Of a stretch of 64,000 bases of DNA, positions 1 to 9,136 are shown piece by piece. Positions within the stretch are counted from its first letter, which is position 1, and each line of letters begins with the position of its first letter. The notes under the pieces were generated by a model. It was not told where the DNA came from, searched no databases, and was given only the letters and a program-made list of their open reading frames with translations. The DNA is from Acetobacter oryzoeni (lineage in GTDB: Bacteria; Pseudomonadota; Alphaproteobacteria; Acetobacterales; Acetobacteraceae), in contig NZ_CP042809.1 in the NCBI RefSeq assembly GCF_004014775.2, positions 124,001 to 188,000 on the forward strand, read 5' to 3'. Position numbers and translations under genes: made by a program.

Positions 1-313
1 GCAGGCTCCACGCGACACGCACGGCGCGTGGTGTTTCTACTTTAAAGCGAAGGGTGGCTACTTCATAGAAGTAACGACGTTAACACCGGTTCGGCCCACA
101 GAAGCGTATCAGGGAAACCTACAATAATGCCCGGCATGAACGGCTGAGCAACCTGAACAGCCTGTCTGATCTACGATGCGGGATCAGACAGGCTGCAACT
201 AACTTCATGTCGAACAATCCGAATCACAGAGGGATGATCTCAAAGCGGACGACGCTGGCCAAACTTTCTTGAGTGACTTTTATTCACTCAGGTGAGTATC
301 AATGTCCGACAGG
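1..313. other. Intergenic region with two inverted repeats
   Basis: No convincing gene is seen. There is a perfect 14-bp inverted repeat, CAGCCTGTCTGATC at 158-171 with its complement at 182-195 and a 10-nt loop; no T-run follows, so it is not a classical terminator. A second one, TGAGTGA (270-276) and TCACTCA (284-290), lies just beyond the 3' end of the efflux gene and resembles the palindrome upstream of the TetR gene at 3593-3608. Confidence 0.6.
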
Positions 314-1732
314 TCAATTTGGTATAAACTGGCGTTTCCTATCTGAAGGCTTGATAAAACGCGTGGCGAGCAACAGAGCGCCATGGAATAACGCGAGCAA
401 TGCAAATGTTTCAGCATAAGCTTCCGACCCGGCATGGGAGGGGCCGACCGTCGCAAGTCGCCACCCAAGGAACGTGGCGCATGCTGTAATCAATGTCGGC
501 CCGCCAATCCTTTGCATGATGTTCAGCGCGGTCGTCGCCATCGGAATATCCTTGCGTGCGATCGAAGCGTATCCGGCGCTCATCGCCGGAATGCCGACGG
601 CACCCCCACCACCACCACGCAATAACAATGCTATGGTCAGCAGGGTGACGTTCAGACCGTGATAGGCGAGCACCATCAAGACTACTGTTCCGACTAAGGA
701 CAAAAGAGCCCCGCAACCGGTCAGATCGCGCGCGTCAAACCGGTCACTCAGACGACCAATGAGCGGATAGACGCACATCATCCCCAGACCCAGGGGTGCC
801 ATGAACAGGCCCGTCCGCTCGGGCGAGACACCGCAGGCGTGGATCAGCCATACGGGTAGAAGCATCTGACCCGCGAACGACACCCCGTTCGTCAGAAACA
901 TGATGATCGCTGACACCGAAAAAGCGGGTGCACGCAGCAGGCGCAGGTCAATCAGCGCGTCATCGCCCTTGCGTCGCGCGGATCGGACATACAGGACGAA
1001 CAGTACGAGGGACGCGCCTAAGGTCGCCTGTCCATAAGGCTGGGCGACATGATCCATGCCGTAGAGAAACGAGACGAGAGCGGGCGCGAGAAATCCGAGC
1101 CCTGTCAGGTCAAGTGGACGGGGGCGTTCGTCATGCCGATCGTCAGGGAGAAACAGAACGGCAAGGGCAAAAGCCGCAAGCCCGACCGGCACATTGAGAA
1201 GAAAGATCCAGCGCCAAGACGCGACGGAGAGAATGGCACCGGCGACGACGGGTCCAAGAAGCGGCGCGAGCAGAACAGGTGCCGTCATTGCGCTCGCAAC
1301 CCTCGGCATCTGTCGGCCCGCGACACGAGCAACCGTCATCTGCGCCATAGGGGCAAGCAGGCCGCCCGCCATACCTTGCAGCAGACGGAATACGATCAGG
1401 GACGGCGCAGACCACGCCAGCGTGCACAGGCCTGATGTCAGCGTGAAGGCACCGAAGCACCATAAATAAACCGCTCGCCCCCCGAGGCGGCTTACGAGCC
1501 ATCCATTCAGCGGCAACGTCAGGGCGAGCGCCAGCAGATAGCCGCTGACCACCCACTGTATGTGTGAAAACGGCGCGTGCAGGGTCGTAACGAGATCGGG
1601 GAGCGACACATTGACGATCGTGGCGTCCAGTTGCGCCATGAAAGATCCGACCGCCGCAACGCTCACGATTTTCCAGATTCCCGGAGGCAGTTGATCCGGG
1701 TCTGAGCCTGGCGACGACGTTCTGGCGTTCAT
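314..1732 (-). CDS. MFS drug-efflux transporter (DHA2/EmrB-QacA type)
   Basis: A 472-residue inner-membrane protein with about 14 hydrophobic segments, the usual length for the DHA2 branch of the major facilitator superfamily, which exports drugs in exchange for protons. Residues 30-50 carry the family pattern FMAQLDATIVNVSLP, and the loop after the second segment has GWLVSRLGGR, the MFS motif A region. It lies 48 bp downstream of an isochorismatase-like gene on the same strand, so the two probably form one operon. The TetR-type gene at 3628 is the likely regulator, although an IS630 element now lies between. The substrate cannot be read from the sequence. Confidence 0.88.
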   Translation of the reverse strand: MNARTSSPGSDPDQLPPGIWKIVSVAAVGSFMAQLDATIVNVSLPDLVTTLHAPFSHIQWVVSGYLLALALTLPLNGWLVSRLGGRAVYLWCFGAFTLTSGLCTLAWSAPSLIVFRLLQGMAGGLLAPMAQMTVARVAGRQMPRVASAMTAPVLLAPLLGPVVAGAILSVASWRWIFLLNVPVGLAAFALAVLFLPDDRHDERPRPLDLTGLGFLAPALVSFLYGMDHVAQPYGQATLGASLVLFVLYVRSARRKGDDALIDLRLLRAPAFSVSAIIMFLTNGVSFAGQMLLPVWLIHACGVSPERTGLFMAPLGLGMMCVYPLIGRLSDRFDARDLTGCGALLSLVGTVVLMVLAYHGLNVTLLTIALLLRGGGGGAVGIPAMSAGYASIARKDIPMATTALNIMQRIGGPTLITACATFLGWRLATVGPSHAGSEAYAETFALLALFHGALLLATRFIKPSDRKRQFIPN

Positions 1733-1780
1733 GAATGATCTCGCTGGGAACTGCGAGACGCGCAGCCATGAGTCATGCGT

Positions 1781-2347
1781 TTACGCATTCAGCGCGATCG
1801 CGTCGCTCATCGTCACCCGGCCAAGACGGGGAAAAATCTCTTCGCAGGCAAAGCGGTGCATGTCTTCGGTGAATGTGGACATGACATCCTCGACCAGCAC
1901 GACGTTGTATCCATGCTCATGCGCCGCTCTGGCGGTAGATTCCACACCCAGATTGGTGGCGATCCCGCCGAGCACGATGGTCGTGATACCACGTCGCCGT
2001 AACTGAAGATCGAGATCCGTGCCGTAGAAGGCACCCCATTGCCGTTTCGTGATGCGCAGATCGGTCGGTTCGGGAAGCCCCTCGACCAGTTCTGCCCAGT
2101 CTGGTGCGAAGCCGCCAGGCGGTGAAAAGGAGCGATCGACAACCGCATGCACGGCATCGGCGAAATCTGGCGCAAACGCTACATTAACCAGAATGACCGG
2201 AGCCCCGGCGGCCCGGAAGCGGGCTGCGAGTGCTTTCGAGCGCTCCACAATCGCCGCACCCGATGTCGGAGCCAGGGGAAGCCCCGTAATGCCCTTCTGG
2301 AGATCTATCAGAACGAGGGCCGTCCTGGTGGCCGGGAGTGAAATCAT
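1781..2347 (-). CDS. Isochorismatase-family cysteine hydrolase
   Basis: About 188 residues. The start at 2347 (MISLPATRTALVLIDLQ) follows a GGAAGG ribosome-binding site; longer readings run into the IS630 end. The N-terminal ALVLIDLQKG holds the catalytic Asp of the family, and the segment LRRRGITTIVLGGIATNLGV is the place where the nucleophile Cys usually stands in a G-x-x-T-x-x-C-V pattern. Here the residue after AT is Asn, so the catalytic Cys appears replaced. Members hydrolyse isochorismate, nicotinamide or related amides; the true substrate is unknown. The downstream neighbour is the efflux pump, suggesting co-transcription. The IS630 insertion is about 24 bp upstream of the start and probably separates it from its original promoter. 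Confidence 0.8.
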   Translation of the reverse strand: MISLPATRTALVLIDLQKGITGLPLAPTSGAAIVERSKALAARFRAAGAPVILVNVAFAPDFADAVHAVVDRSFSPPGGFAPDWAELVEGLPEPTDLRITKRQWGAFYGTDLDLQLRRRGITTIVLGGIATNLGVESTARAAHEHGYNVVLVEDVMSTFTEDMHRFACEEIFPRLGRVTMSDAIALNA

Positions 2348-2388
2348 GGCAAGACCTTCCCTATCGGCGTTATACCAACCGTTGATTG

Positions 2389-2940
2389 CTATAACCCATG
2401 AGCCCAATTTCGCAGTCCGATTGACATGATGCGCCAAGGTTGATCGACGAGCTGGTTCCAGGCATGGCAGGCGATATCGATGATATCGTCATAGGTTCTG
2501 AATATCCTGTTTGAGAGCCACGTATTGCGCAGGAACTGCCAGAGATTTTCCACTGGGTTCAGTTCAGGAGCCCGGGGAGGCAGTGGGAGAATGGTGATAT
2601 TGCAGGGAACATTCAGTTTCTGACTGGTGTGCCAGGCCGCCTGATCCACTATGAGGACGGCGTGAGCGCCCTGCGCGACCGTGCGTGAAATCTCCGCGAG
2701 ATGGAGTTGCATGCTATGCAGGTTGCAGACAGGGAGCACGAGGCCTGCTGCCGTTCCCTTTTCAGGGCAGATAGCCCCGAAAATCCACGCGGATCTGGTG
2801 CGCAGGTCAGCTACAGCCCGGGGCCGGGTGCCCCGTTTCGCCCACCGCCGCGTCAGCTTCGTTTTCTGGCCGATCCGCGCCTCATCAGACCACCAGATTT
2901 CGATGTCTTTTCCCGGATGTCTGGCCCTGATTGCCGCCAT
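2389..2940 (-). CDS. IS630 transposase, C-terminal DDE catalytic frame
   Basis: 183 residues carrying the DDE domain of IS630/Tc1-mariner-like transposases: WWSDEARIG (first Asp), VLIVDQAAWHTS (second Asp) and the downstream PELNPVENLWQFLR holding the Glu. It is expressed as a fusion with the upstream frame through a -1 frameshift in the A/T run at about 2955-2966, a known strategy in this family. All three catalytic acids are present, so the element may be active. Confidence 0.85.
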   Translation of the reverse strand: MAAIRARHPGKDIEIWWSDEARIGQKTKLTRRWAKRGTRPRAVADLRTRSAWIFGAICPEKGTAAGLVLPVCNLHSMQLHLAEISRTVAQGAHAVLIVDQAAWHTSQKLNVPCNITILPLPPRAPELNPVENLWQFLRNTWLSNRIFRTYDDIIDIACHAWNQLVDQPWRIMSIGLRNWAHGL

Positions 2941-3446
2941 GACACCGGGGAACTCTTTTTAAAAATGTCCTGCGCTTCTGTATCCTGGCGGTAGTGCCGT
3001 GGCCGGGCTGTCAGCAGACGAAACCCTTCACGACGTATAATCTGACCCAGACGGGTTTCCGACAGGGTGACGCCATAGCTCTCATGCAGCCAGGCGCACA
3101 GATCGCACAGTCTCCAGCGGACAACACCATGCACCGCAGGAATTGGCCCTTCTTCGAGCCGGGTTTTCAGGGCAGACAGCATCTGTGGTGTCAGGCGGGC
3201 TTTCTGTCCCCCGCCATGACGATCCACAAGGCCATCCGGGCCATCCGCATTGAAACGCACTACCCAGTCACGGATACTCTGACGGTCTGTCCCAGCAAGC
3301 AGGGCCGCCTCGCCGCGCGAGGCGCCATCATAAATCGCCGCAAGCGCCAGCAGGCGACGCGACTGACCTGCATGCCGGCTTCTGCGCGCAAGGCGCCGCA
3401 ACTCCGAACTATCATGATCGTCACGCAGGGACAGAGGGCTGCCCAT
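2853..3446 (-). CDS. IS630 transposase, N-terminal frame (helix-turn-helix)
   Basis: Upstream frame of the IS630 transposase. It contains helix-turn-helix-like segments (AALLAGTDRQSIRDWVVRF) and a second winged-helix-like region ending near DIFKKSS. The useful reading continues in the other frame: at about 2955-2966 the minus strand reads TTTTTAAAAAG, and a -1 shift there gives a continuous FKKEFPGVMAAIRARH, the normal linker of IS630 transposases. The residues of this frame past that point are out of frame. Confidence 0.75.
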   Translation of the reverse strand: MGSPLSLRDDHDSSELRRLARRSRHAGQSRRLLALAAIYDGASRGEAALLAGTDRQSIRDWVVRFNADGPDGLVDRHGGGQKARLTPQMLSALKTRLEEGPIPAVHGVVRWRLCDLCAWLHESYGVTLSETRLGQIIRREGFRLLTARPRHYRQDTEAQDIFKKSSPVSWRQSGPDIREKTSKSGGLMRRGSARKRS

Positions 3447-3592
3447 ACAGAATGCCTCCTTCTGAGAATACTCAGCATCCTGTGAATCACATTTTTGACC
3501 CGATGGGTACCCCCTGAGTCACCTCAAGCAACGGTTGGTATTAGAACCGCCATCCCGAACCGTTGTCGGGAACATGCGGAAACGTTAAGAAG

Positions 3593-3608
3593 TTGAGTAG
3601 GCACTCAA
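3593..3608. promoter_or_regulatory. Probable TetR-type operator
   Basis: Palindrome TTGAGT-AGGC-ACTCAA, 20 bp upstream of the TetR gene start. A related half-site pair, TTTGAG and ACTCAAA, overlaps the start codon at 3621-3638. This placement fits autoregulation. Binding is inferred. Confidence 0.5.
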
Positions 3609-3627
3609 ACAGAGGTATTATTTGAGG

Positions 3628-4284
3628 ATGGACTCAAATTCGTCAAGGGGTAAACGGACGTCTCTTCAGCCGATGCGCGCGGCTGGGCGTCAGCGCGTCG
3701 AGGAATTACTGGAGGCCGCGTCCGACCTCATGGCGGAACGAGGGTACGAGGCGACAACCATGGCGGAGATCGCCGCGCGCGCCGGGGCGAAGATCGGCTC
3801 GCTCTATCGCTTCTTTCCGAACAAGGAGGCTGTGGCGGACGCTCTTGTGCAGCGGCATATCGCCGTTCTGGAAGACGAATACGCGGCACTCGCCAAACGT
3901 GCCGCCACGCTATCTCCAGACGCTCTTGCGGACGTTCTGATCGAACTGCTTGTCACGCTTCATCCTCGCGTGAAATCTCTGTCTGCGCTGATGGAGGCAC
4001 GGACTGACAAGATGGAGATCCGTGATCGTGCACGAGGACATGCCATAGTCGGAATTGCGGCAGCGTTGCGTGTCTGTGCGCCAGGGTTGGAGGAAGCACT
4101 GGCGAGAGATATTGCTGCGGTCGTTCTAAACACTATGAAAGTGTTGCGCGGCATGATTACGAAGAACGCGCCCACGACGCCTGACGCGCCTGACGAATTG
4201 CGGCGGATGCACCGTCTTTATCTAGCGGACCGGCTGGAGCCGTTTCGGCGTGCTCCAGACAGCATAACGGACGCAGAGCCATAA
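3628..4284 (+). CDS. TetR/AcrR-family transcriptional regulator
   Basis: About 218 residues. The N-terminal TetR helix-turn-helix is clear: TTMAEIAARAGAKIGSLYRF followed by FPNKEAVADAL, at residues about 43-72. The C-terminal half is the variable ligand-binding domain and does not reveal a ligand. An ATG at 3628 is preferred over the in-frame TTG at 3622. It faces away from the isochorismatase/efflux operon, the usual layout for a repressor controlling a divergent efflux operon, but an IS630 element now separates them. A palindromic operator lies just upstream. Confidence 0.88.
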   Translation: MDSNSSRGKRTSLQPMRAAGRQRVEELLEAASDLMAERGYEATTMAEIAARAGAKIGSLYRFFPNKEAVADALVQRHIAVLEDEYAALAKRAATLSPDALADVLIELLVTLHPRVKSLSALMEARTDKMEIRDRARGHAIVGIAAALRVCAPGLEEALARDIAAVVLNTMKVLRGMITKNAPTTPDAPDELRRMHRLYLADRLEPFRRAPDSITDAEP

Positions 4285-4466
4285 TTTCGTGGATTGGTGC
4301 AGTAATCGCCCCACGACCTAAGAGCCTTGGTGCTGTCCCGGAGAGCGAGATGCCGTGGGAGCTTGCCCCGCATTGCTGCCGTTAAACGAACTGTTCGGCT
4401 TCTCCAATAGCGGCCCACTGCCGGTTTTTCTTGACGTAGGAAGCAGGAGCAGCCAGCGGTGAAGGT

Positions 4467-5729
4467 ATGGATACGATCAGCCTTCTCGCTCTGCTTCTAA
4501 CCCTCTCGGCAGGGTTCAGCATTCTCAATCACCACACATTTCGTCTTCCTGTAACGATCGGTGTGCTGGTCTTCTCATTACTGGCGTCCCTGCTGGTCAT
4601 GATCCTGAATCCGTTAATACCGGCCTATGACCTTCAGGCTCTCCCGCGATCTGTGCTCGGAGCGATCAATCTCCCCACGGCCCTCCTGAATGGCGCGCTG
4701 TCCCTGCTTCTGTTTGCCGGGGCCACACAGGTAAACGTTGGACATCTGCGCGCAAAGCTTGCCTCTGTGGCTGCTCTCTCTGTTTTGGGAACCGTTCTGG
4801 CCGTTGCCTTTCTGGCGATCGCGGCATGGTATGTCTTCCCTGTGTTGGGTCATGCCATTCCTTTCACGTGGTGCATCGTCCTTGGGGCCATTCTCGCGCC
4901 AACTGATCCAGTTTCAGTTGTCGGTATGCTGAAACGTCTCGGACTGCCCGGCCCCCTTCAGGCCGTTTTCGCAGGGGAGAGCCTGTTCAATGACGGCGTA
5001 GGCGTGGTGATTTTCGGCGTCACGATCGGACTGGCAACCGGGGACAGTCTGGGAGTGACCGCCTCCGAGATTGCTCTGAGTTTCTGCCGTGAGGCAATCG
5101 GTGGCGGTCTGCTGGGCGCACTGACCGGATGGATTGCGCTCCGTGTGCTTAAGGGACAGCGGGATCCGCATATCGATCTGCTGACGTCGTTGGCTCTGGC
5201 GACTGGAACCTTCAGCATCGCCAACCAGCTTGGCATGTCGGGGGCTATTGCCGTCGTCGTGGCGGGACTGTGCTTTGGAACAAGCTATAGCCATTCCGTT
5301 TTCGATGAGGCATCCCGAAAGGAACTCGATATCGCGTGGACACTTATTGACGAAGTCCTGAACGTCCTGCTGTTCATGCTGATCGGCTTTGAAATCCTGG
5401 AGATCACGCCGCATCTGTTTACGGTGCTGGCGACACTTGCCGTGATCCCGCTGTCCGTTGCCGTGCGGGCATTGAGCGTGCTGTTTTCAACGTTTCCGGT
5501 TCACCTCAGGCAATGGGAACGAGGTCGTGTTCTTGGTATCCTGACCTGGGGCGGTCTGCGTGGTGGCATCTCGGTTTCGCTGGCACTTGGATTGCCACCA
5601 GGAAACTTACGCGAGCTGCTACTGCCTGTCTGTTACGGCGTCGTGGTCTTTACGATCATTGTGCAGGGACTAACCATGGAGCGAGTTGCCCGCAAGCTCT
5701 ATCCGTCCTCTAAGCTTGGACCGCAATAA
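4467..5729 (+). CDS. Cation:proton antiporter, CPA1 (NhaP/SOD22-like)
   Basis: A 420-residue integral membrane protein with about 12 hydrophobic segments, exchanging Na+ (or K+) for protons. Signature motifs are present: LAPTDPVSVVGMLKRLG around residues 150-165 and AGESLFNDGVGVV about 15 residues later, which hold the acidic ion-binding residues of the CPA1 family. TWGGLRGGISVSLAL near residue 360 is also typical. The start follows a GAAGG ribosome-binding site. It stands alone between a TetR gene and a convergent MarR gene; 182 bp upstream and 105 bp downstream show no further gene. Confidence 0.9.
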   Translation: MDTISLLALLLTLSAGFSILNHHTFRLPVTIGVLVFSLLASLLVMILNPLIPAYDLQALPRSVLGAINLPTALLNGALSLLLFAGATQVNVGHLRAKLASVAALSVLGTVLAVAFLAIAAWYVFPVLGHAIPFTWCIVLGAILAPTDPVSVVGMLKRLGLPGPLQAVFAGESLFNDGVGVVIFGVTIGLATGDSLGVTASEIALSFCREAIGGGLLGALTGWIALRVLKGQRDPHIDLLTSLALATGTFSIANQLGMSGAIAVVVAGLCFGTSYSHSVFDEASRKELDIAWTLIDEVLNVLLFMLIGFEILEITPHLFTVLATLAVIPLSVAVRALSVLFSTFPVHLRQWERGRVLGILTWGGLRGGISVSLALGLPPGNLRELLLPVCYGVVVFTIIVQGLTMERVARKLYPSSKLGPQ

Positions 5730-5834
5730 TACGGCTTTGATTATTTGAATAAATATTCGTAGAGAGGAAAGTCATGGCAGCTTTTTCATGCTTTTCAACA
5801 GATAGAAGCCAGTCCGCTCCTTAGGCCAAATTTG

Positions 5835-6293
5835 TCATTCGTTACTCGTGAGGTTGTTGATAACTTGACGTAACAGATTCAGCAGTAATTCACCGTTTTC
5901 CACCGTTAGATGCATGTGACTTCTGGCATTGATTGCGGCAACGGCCGCAGAGATATCTGGCAATCTGTCCGCCGCCGAAGAAGACAATGATATCAAGGCA
6001 CTTCTCCGGTCATTCGGGTCTGGGGTGCGCTGAATCAGTCCATCTCGTTCCATACGTGCGAGAGTCTTTGCCATGGTGGACTGCTCTACCGCAGCGAGAC
6101 GCACCAGCTCCCGCTGTGGCTGCTGTTTTCCGTCGGCGAGGGCAAAAATTACGGGCAGTTGTCCCGACATGAGGCCAAATGGCCGTAAGGCTTCGTCCAT
6201 CTCACGCGCAAAAAGTCTCGCTGCCCAGTTGACCATATAACCAAGCGATTGTTCCCGGGATTGCCATTTATATGGCTTGCTATCTTTATTCAT
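5835..6293 (-). CDS. MarR-family transcriptional regulator
   Basis: 152 residues with the winged helix of MarR proteins: QRELVRLAAVEQSTMAKTLA as recognition helix region and RMERDGLIQRTPDPNDRRS as the wing, with the conserved D-x-R-x pattern (DPNDRRSALI). It is transcribed away from the small membrane protein gene at 6341. Imperfect inverted repeats TTTATATGGCT (6267-6277) and AGCTATATAAA (6298-6308) span its start and may be the operator. The inducer is unknown. Confidence 0.88.
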   Translation of the reverse strand: MNKDSKPYKWQSREQSLGYMVNWAARLFAREMDEALRPFGLMSGQLPVIFALADGKQQPQRELVRLAAVEQSTMAKTLARMERDGLIQRTPDPNDRRSALISLSSSAADRLPDISAAVAAINARSHMHLTVENGELLLNLLRQVINNLTSNE

Positions 6294-6340
6294 GGCTAGC
6301 TATATAAATCTCCTAGGTTCATCGACGCAAGGACGATAAC

Positions 6341-6778
6341 ATGCAGAAGCTTCTCCGTCGCATCCACCCTCTGACAGGAGCGATGGCCATTCTGTGCATA
6401 GCCAGTTTCATGACAGCTTCCATCATTGCAGAACTATATGGAAATCCTCAGACCATAGCCGTCATGAAGCACGCCATTCTGTGGGGATTGCTGGTTCTCA
6501 TTCCCTGCCTTGCTCTCACAGGCTTGTCTGGATACCGGACAACAGGGACAGCGCCACGCGGTCTGGCGCTCACGAAATTCAAACGCATGCGTGTCATTGG
6601 GATCAATGGTGTCTGTATCCTTGTCCCCTGTGCAGTTTTCCTTGCGCTCCGTGCATCTGAATTAAAATTCGACTGGTTATTTTATGGTGTTCAGTTGATT
6701 GAACTACTGGCGGGAGCAACCAACCTTGCGCTTCTCGGTATGAATTTTCGTGATGGACTACGCATGACTCGATCCTGA
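6341..6778 (+). CDS. Small membrane protein, four predicted helices, unknown function
   Basis: 145 residues with about four hydrophobic segments (roughly 15-35, 47-67, 82-102, 110-130). I do not recognise a named family. It is divergent from the MarR gene with 47 bp between starts, so it is the obvious candidate target of that regulator. The N-terminal basic segment MQKLLRRIHPLTG followed by membrane spans suggests an inner-membrane protein with the N-terminus in the cytoplasm. Confidence 0.7.
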   Translation: MQKLLRRIHPLTGAMAILCIASFMTASIIAELYGNPQTIAVMKHAILWGLLVLIPCLALTGLSGYRTTGTAPRGLALTKFKRMRVIGINGVCILVPCAVFLALRASELKFDWLFYGVQLIELLAGATNLALLGMNFRDGLRMTRS

Positions 6779-7054
6779 TGAATGTCGACACGTAAATAGT
6801 ATCTGCATATCTGAAATAACCTAGCTAATGACTTTATCCCGATTGTGAGTTGATGTCGGGTGTTCGCGCCGCTGTCCCAGAACCGGTCCTTCTGCTCTCC
6901 ACCCCCCAATTGCTGCTGGTCGGCGCATGAATTCGAAGCAGACTGGCAGCTTCCGCCTCATGTCGGTCACAGAAAGAGCTATCAAAGTTCAGGGAAAGCA
7001 GACGATCTGCAACAGTCCTCGTTATTCGCCGATAATTGAGAGGGATTGTGCAGA
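6779..7054. other. Intergenic region carrying a copy of a dispersed ~100-bp repeat
   Basis: No gene is supported. Positions 6931-7034 match 9268-9370 over about 100 bp with many substitutions: both share AAGCAGACTG, a CGCCTCA..TCGGTCA block, and a TCGTTAT.CGCCGAT end. The same family recurs at several other intergenic sites in the window. Confidence 0.6.
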
Positions 7055-8146
7055 TTATGGGATGTGCAGTGTGGCCAGGAGCGTCAGGCTGATCCCGGTC
7101 AAGGCGAGCAGCGACAGGACCACCGCCGCCGTCACCCTGCCACCCGCTCTTGCCACGGTACGGATATCCACACCGAGTCCAAGCGCCGCCATGGAGACGA
7201 CCGTCAGCAGCGTCGCAATGCGCCCGATCGGCGCGATGGCGGCGGTCGGCACCAGTCCCAGTGAGCGGCAGATCAGCAGCGCGGAGAAGCCGACAATAAA
7301 CCAAGGTACGAGGTGGGCGATGTTTATCCGCCTGGCAGTAGGTGCATCGGATACGAACTCATCTTTCGGCGGCACACCCAGCGCAAGACGCGGCACTGCC
7401 AGCGACAGGACGAGACACACTGGGCCGAGCATCAGCACGCGCACCAGCTTGACTAGCATTCCCATCTGAACCGCTAGGGGACCCACCGGCGAGGCGGCGG
7501 CGATAACCTGCGGCACTGCGTAGACAGTGAGCCCGGCGAGAGTGCCGAAGGCGACCCCACTCAGGCCCAGGACCAACCCAAACAGCGGCAGGACAAACAC
7601 GACCACCACGCCAAGTACCGCTGTAAAGGCAATGGAGGCGGCTACGTCATCGCTATCAGCATTGATCACTGGTGCTACCGCTGCGATGGCCGAATTGCCG
7701 CAGATCGAATTGCCGCACGCGATCAGCAACGCCATGCGCACCGGCAGGCCAAGCAGTCGGCCGATACCGAAACTGACAAGGATAGAGGTCGCCACCACGC
7801 CAGCGATTCCGATGAGCAGCGGCGCTCCAGCGGCCAGAATGATGCCGGTGCTGACGGAGGCGCCGAGTAGCACCACTGCTACCTCCAACAGATATTTGGC
7901 GCTAAAGACAATGCCCGCGTGCCACCTAGTGCCTGGCGTCCAGAAGCTACGCAACGCGGCGCCGATCACAATCGCGATCACCAATGCTTCCAGCCATGCC
8001 TTACCGACCAGCGCATATTCAGCCGCTTCCATCGCGTAGGCAACCCCGGTCACGGCAAGACAGAGGCCAATACCGGGCAGTAGCCTAAGCAAGAAGCCAG
8101 GCTGAACGATCGGGGAGGCGAGATGATGATGGGCGAGACTGGCCAT
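7055..8146 (-). CDS. YeiH-type putative sulfate/anion exporter (UPF0324)
   Basis: 363 residues, about ten hydrophobic segments, the normal length for the UPF0324/YeiH membrane family. Family landmarks include LIACGNSICGNSAIAAVAPV around residues 140-158 and AVPQVIAAASPVG around 215-227. Members are annotated as putative sulfate exporters but the substrate is not well established. It is transcribed divergently from a LysR-type gene (start 8258), the same pairing seen with YeiE/CysB-like regulators elsewhere. The shared intergenic region is AT-rich. Confidence 0.85.
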   Translation of the reverse strand: MASLAHHHLASPIVQPGFLLRLLPGIGLCLAVTGVAYAMEAAEYALVGKAWLEALVIAIVIGAALRSFWTPGTRWHAGIVFSAKYLLEVAVVLLGASVSTGIILAAGAPLLIGIAGVVATSILVSFGIGRLLGLPVRMALLIACGNSICGNSAIAAVAPVINADSDDVAASIAFTAVLGVVVVFVLPLFGLVLGLSGVAFGTLAGLTVYAVPQVIAAASPVGPLAVQMGMLVKLVRVLMLGPVCLVLSLAVPRLALGVPPKDEFVSDAPTARRINIAHLVPWFIVGFSALLICRSLGLVPTAAIAPIGRIATLLTVVSMAALGLGVDIRTVARAGGRVTAAVVLSLLALTGISLTLLATLHIP

Positions 8147-8257
8147 GGCGGTATTCCTTCCGCCACACGATCTATGTCTTGGTAATCAATCAGTCCAACG
8201 CATTATTTATGTTATTCTGATCGCTATTATAGATTGTTTTATGCTATACAATGTTGC

Positions 8258-9136
8258 ATGACGTTAGAGCAGCTTCGCATTTTTGTCGGCGTGGCCGAGC
8301 GCGAGCATATGACCGCCGCAGCTCGCGCATTGCACGTCACGCAATCGGCGGCTTCGGCGGCAATCGCCGCGCTTGAGGAGCGACACGCGATCGAGCTGTT
8401 TCACCGCGTAGGGCGTGGTATCAGGCTGACGGAAGCCGGACGACTGTTACTGACCGATGCTCGCGGGATTTTAGCCCAGGCGGACGCAGCCGAGGCGATG
8501 CTGGGAGAGCTCAGCGGTCTGAAGCGGGGTACGCTGCGCGTCGTTGCCAGTCAGACCATTGCCGCCTATTGGTTGCCGCCGATCTTGGCTGTTTTTCACG
8601 AACGCTACCCGGCGATCGATATCGAATTGGCGATCAGCAATAGCGAACAGGCTGCGACCCGCGTTCGTGACAGCAACGCCGATCTAGGCATCGTCGAGGG
8701 TGAAATCGACGATGCCGCGTTTGAGAACTGGTCGGTTAGCGAGGACCGGCTGCTGCTTGTCTGCGCCACGCCGTTTGGTGACGCTCAAATCGACGCCGGA
8801 TGGCTACGACGAGCACGATGGGTGCTGAGGGAGCCGGGGTCGGGCACGCGTTCGACGTTCGACGGCCATCTGCGTAGCATAGGCGTCGATCCAACCACGC
8901 TCGATGTGACACTGACCATGCCATCCAACGAAAGCGTGCGAACGGCCGTAGAGGCCGGGGCAGGCGTTGCCGTTCTGTCGGCACTTGTGGTCGGGCCGGC
9001 TATCAAAGCAGGCATGCTGCATGTGGCGCCGATCACATTCCCTGCTCGCCCCTTCTTTGGATTGCGGCACAAGGAGCGTTATCGCACAAAAGCTACGGAT
9101 GCGCTGCTTGACGTGATCGGGTCGTGGCAAAAATAG
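8258..9136 (+). CDS. LysR-family regulator, probable controller of the divergent exporter
   Basis: About 292 residues. ATG at 8258 (MTLEQLRIFVGVAE) matches the usual LysR N-terminus; a TTG at 8234 would add eight atypical residues. The helix-turn-helix is at residues about 15-40 (HMTAAARALHVTQSAASAAI). The substrate-binding domain follows, with TLRVVASQTIAAYWLPPIL as its first strand region. It resembles YeiE/CysB-like regulators in its LARYEPAID-like segment FHERYPAIDIELAISNS. Divergent placement 111 bp from the YeiH-type gene supports local control. Confidence 0.88.
   Translation: MTLEQLRIFVGVAEREHMTAAARALHVTQSAASAAIAALEERHAIELFHRVGRGIRLTEAGRLLLTDARGILAQADAAEAMLGELSGLKRGTLRVVASQTIAAYWLPPILAVFHERYPAIDIELAISNSEQAATRVRDSNADLGIVEGEIDDAAFENWSVSEDRLLLVCATPFGDAQIDAGWLRRARWVLREPGSGTRSTFDGHLRSIGVDPTTLDVTLTMPSNESVRTAVEAGAGVAVLSALVVGPAIKAGMLHVAPITFPARPFFGLRHKERYRTKATDALLDVIGSWQK

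Larger units (their letters stand above)
2371..3543 (-). mobile_element. IS630-family insertion sequence
   Basis: About 1.17 kb, bounded by inverted repeats reading ATACCAACCGTTGATTG at the left (from 2372) and its near-complement CAAGCAACGGTTGGTAT at the right (to 3541). TA dinucleotides at 2371-2372 and 3542-3543 fit the TA target duplication of this family. It carries two overlapping transposase frames. It sits between the isochorismatase gene and the TetR gene and separates what looks like a divergent regulator/target pair. Confidence 0.85.
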
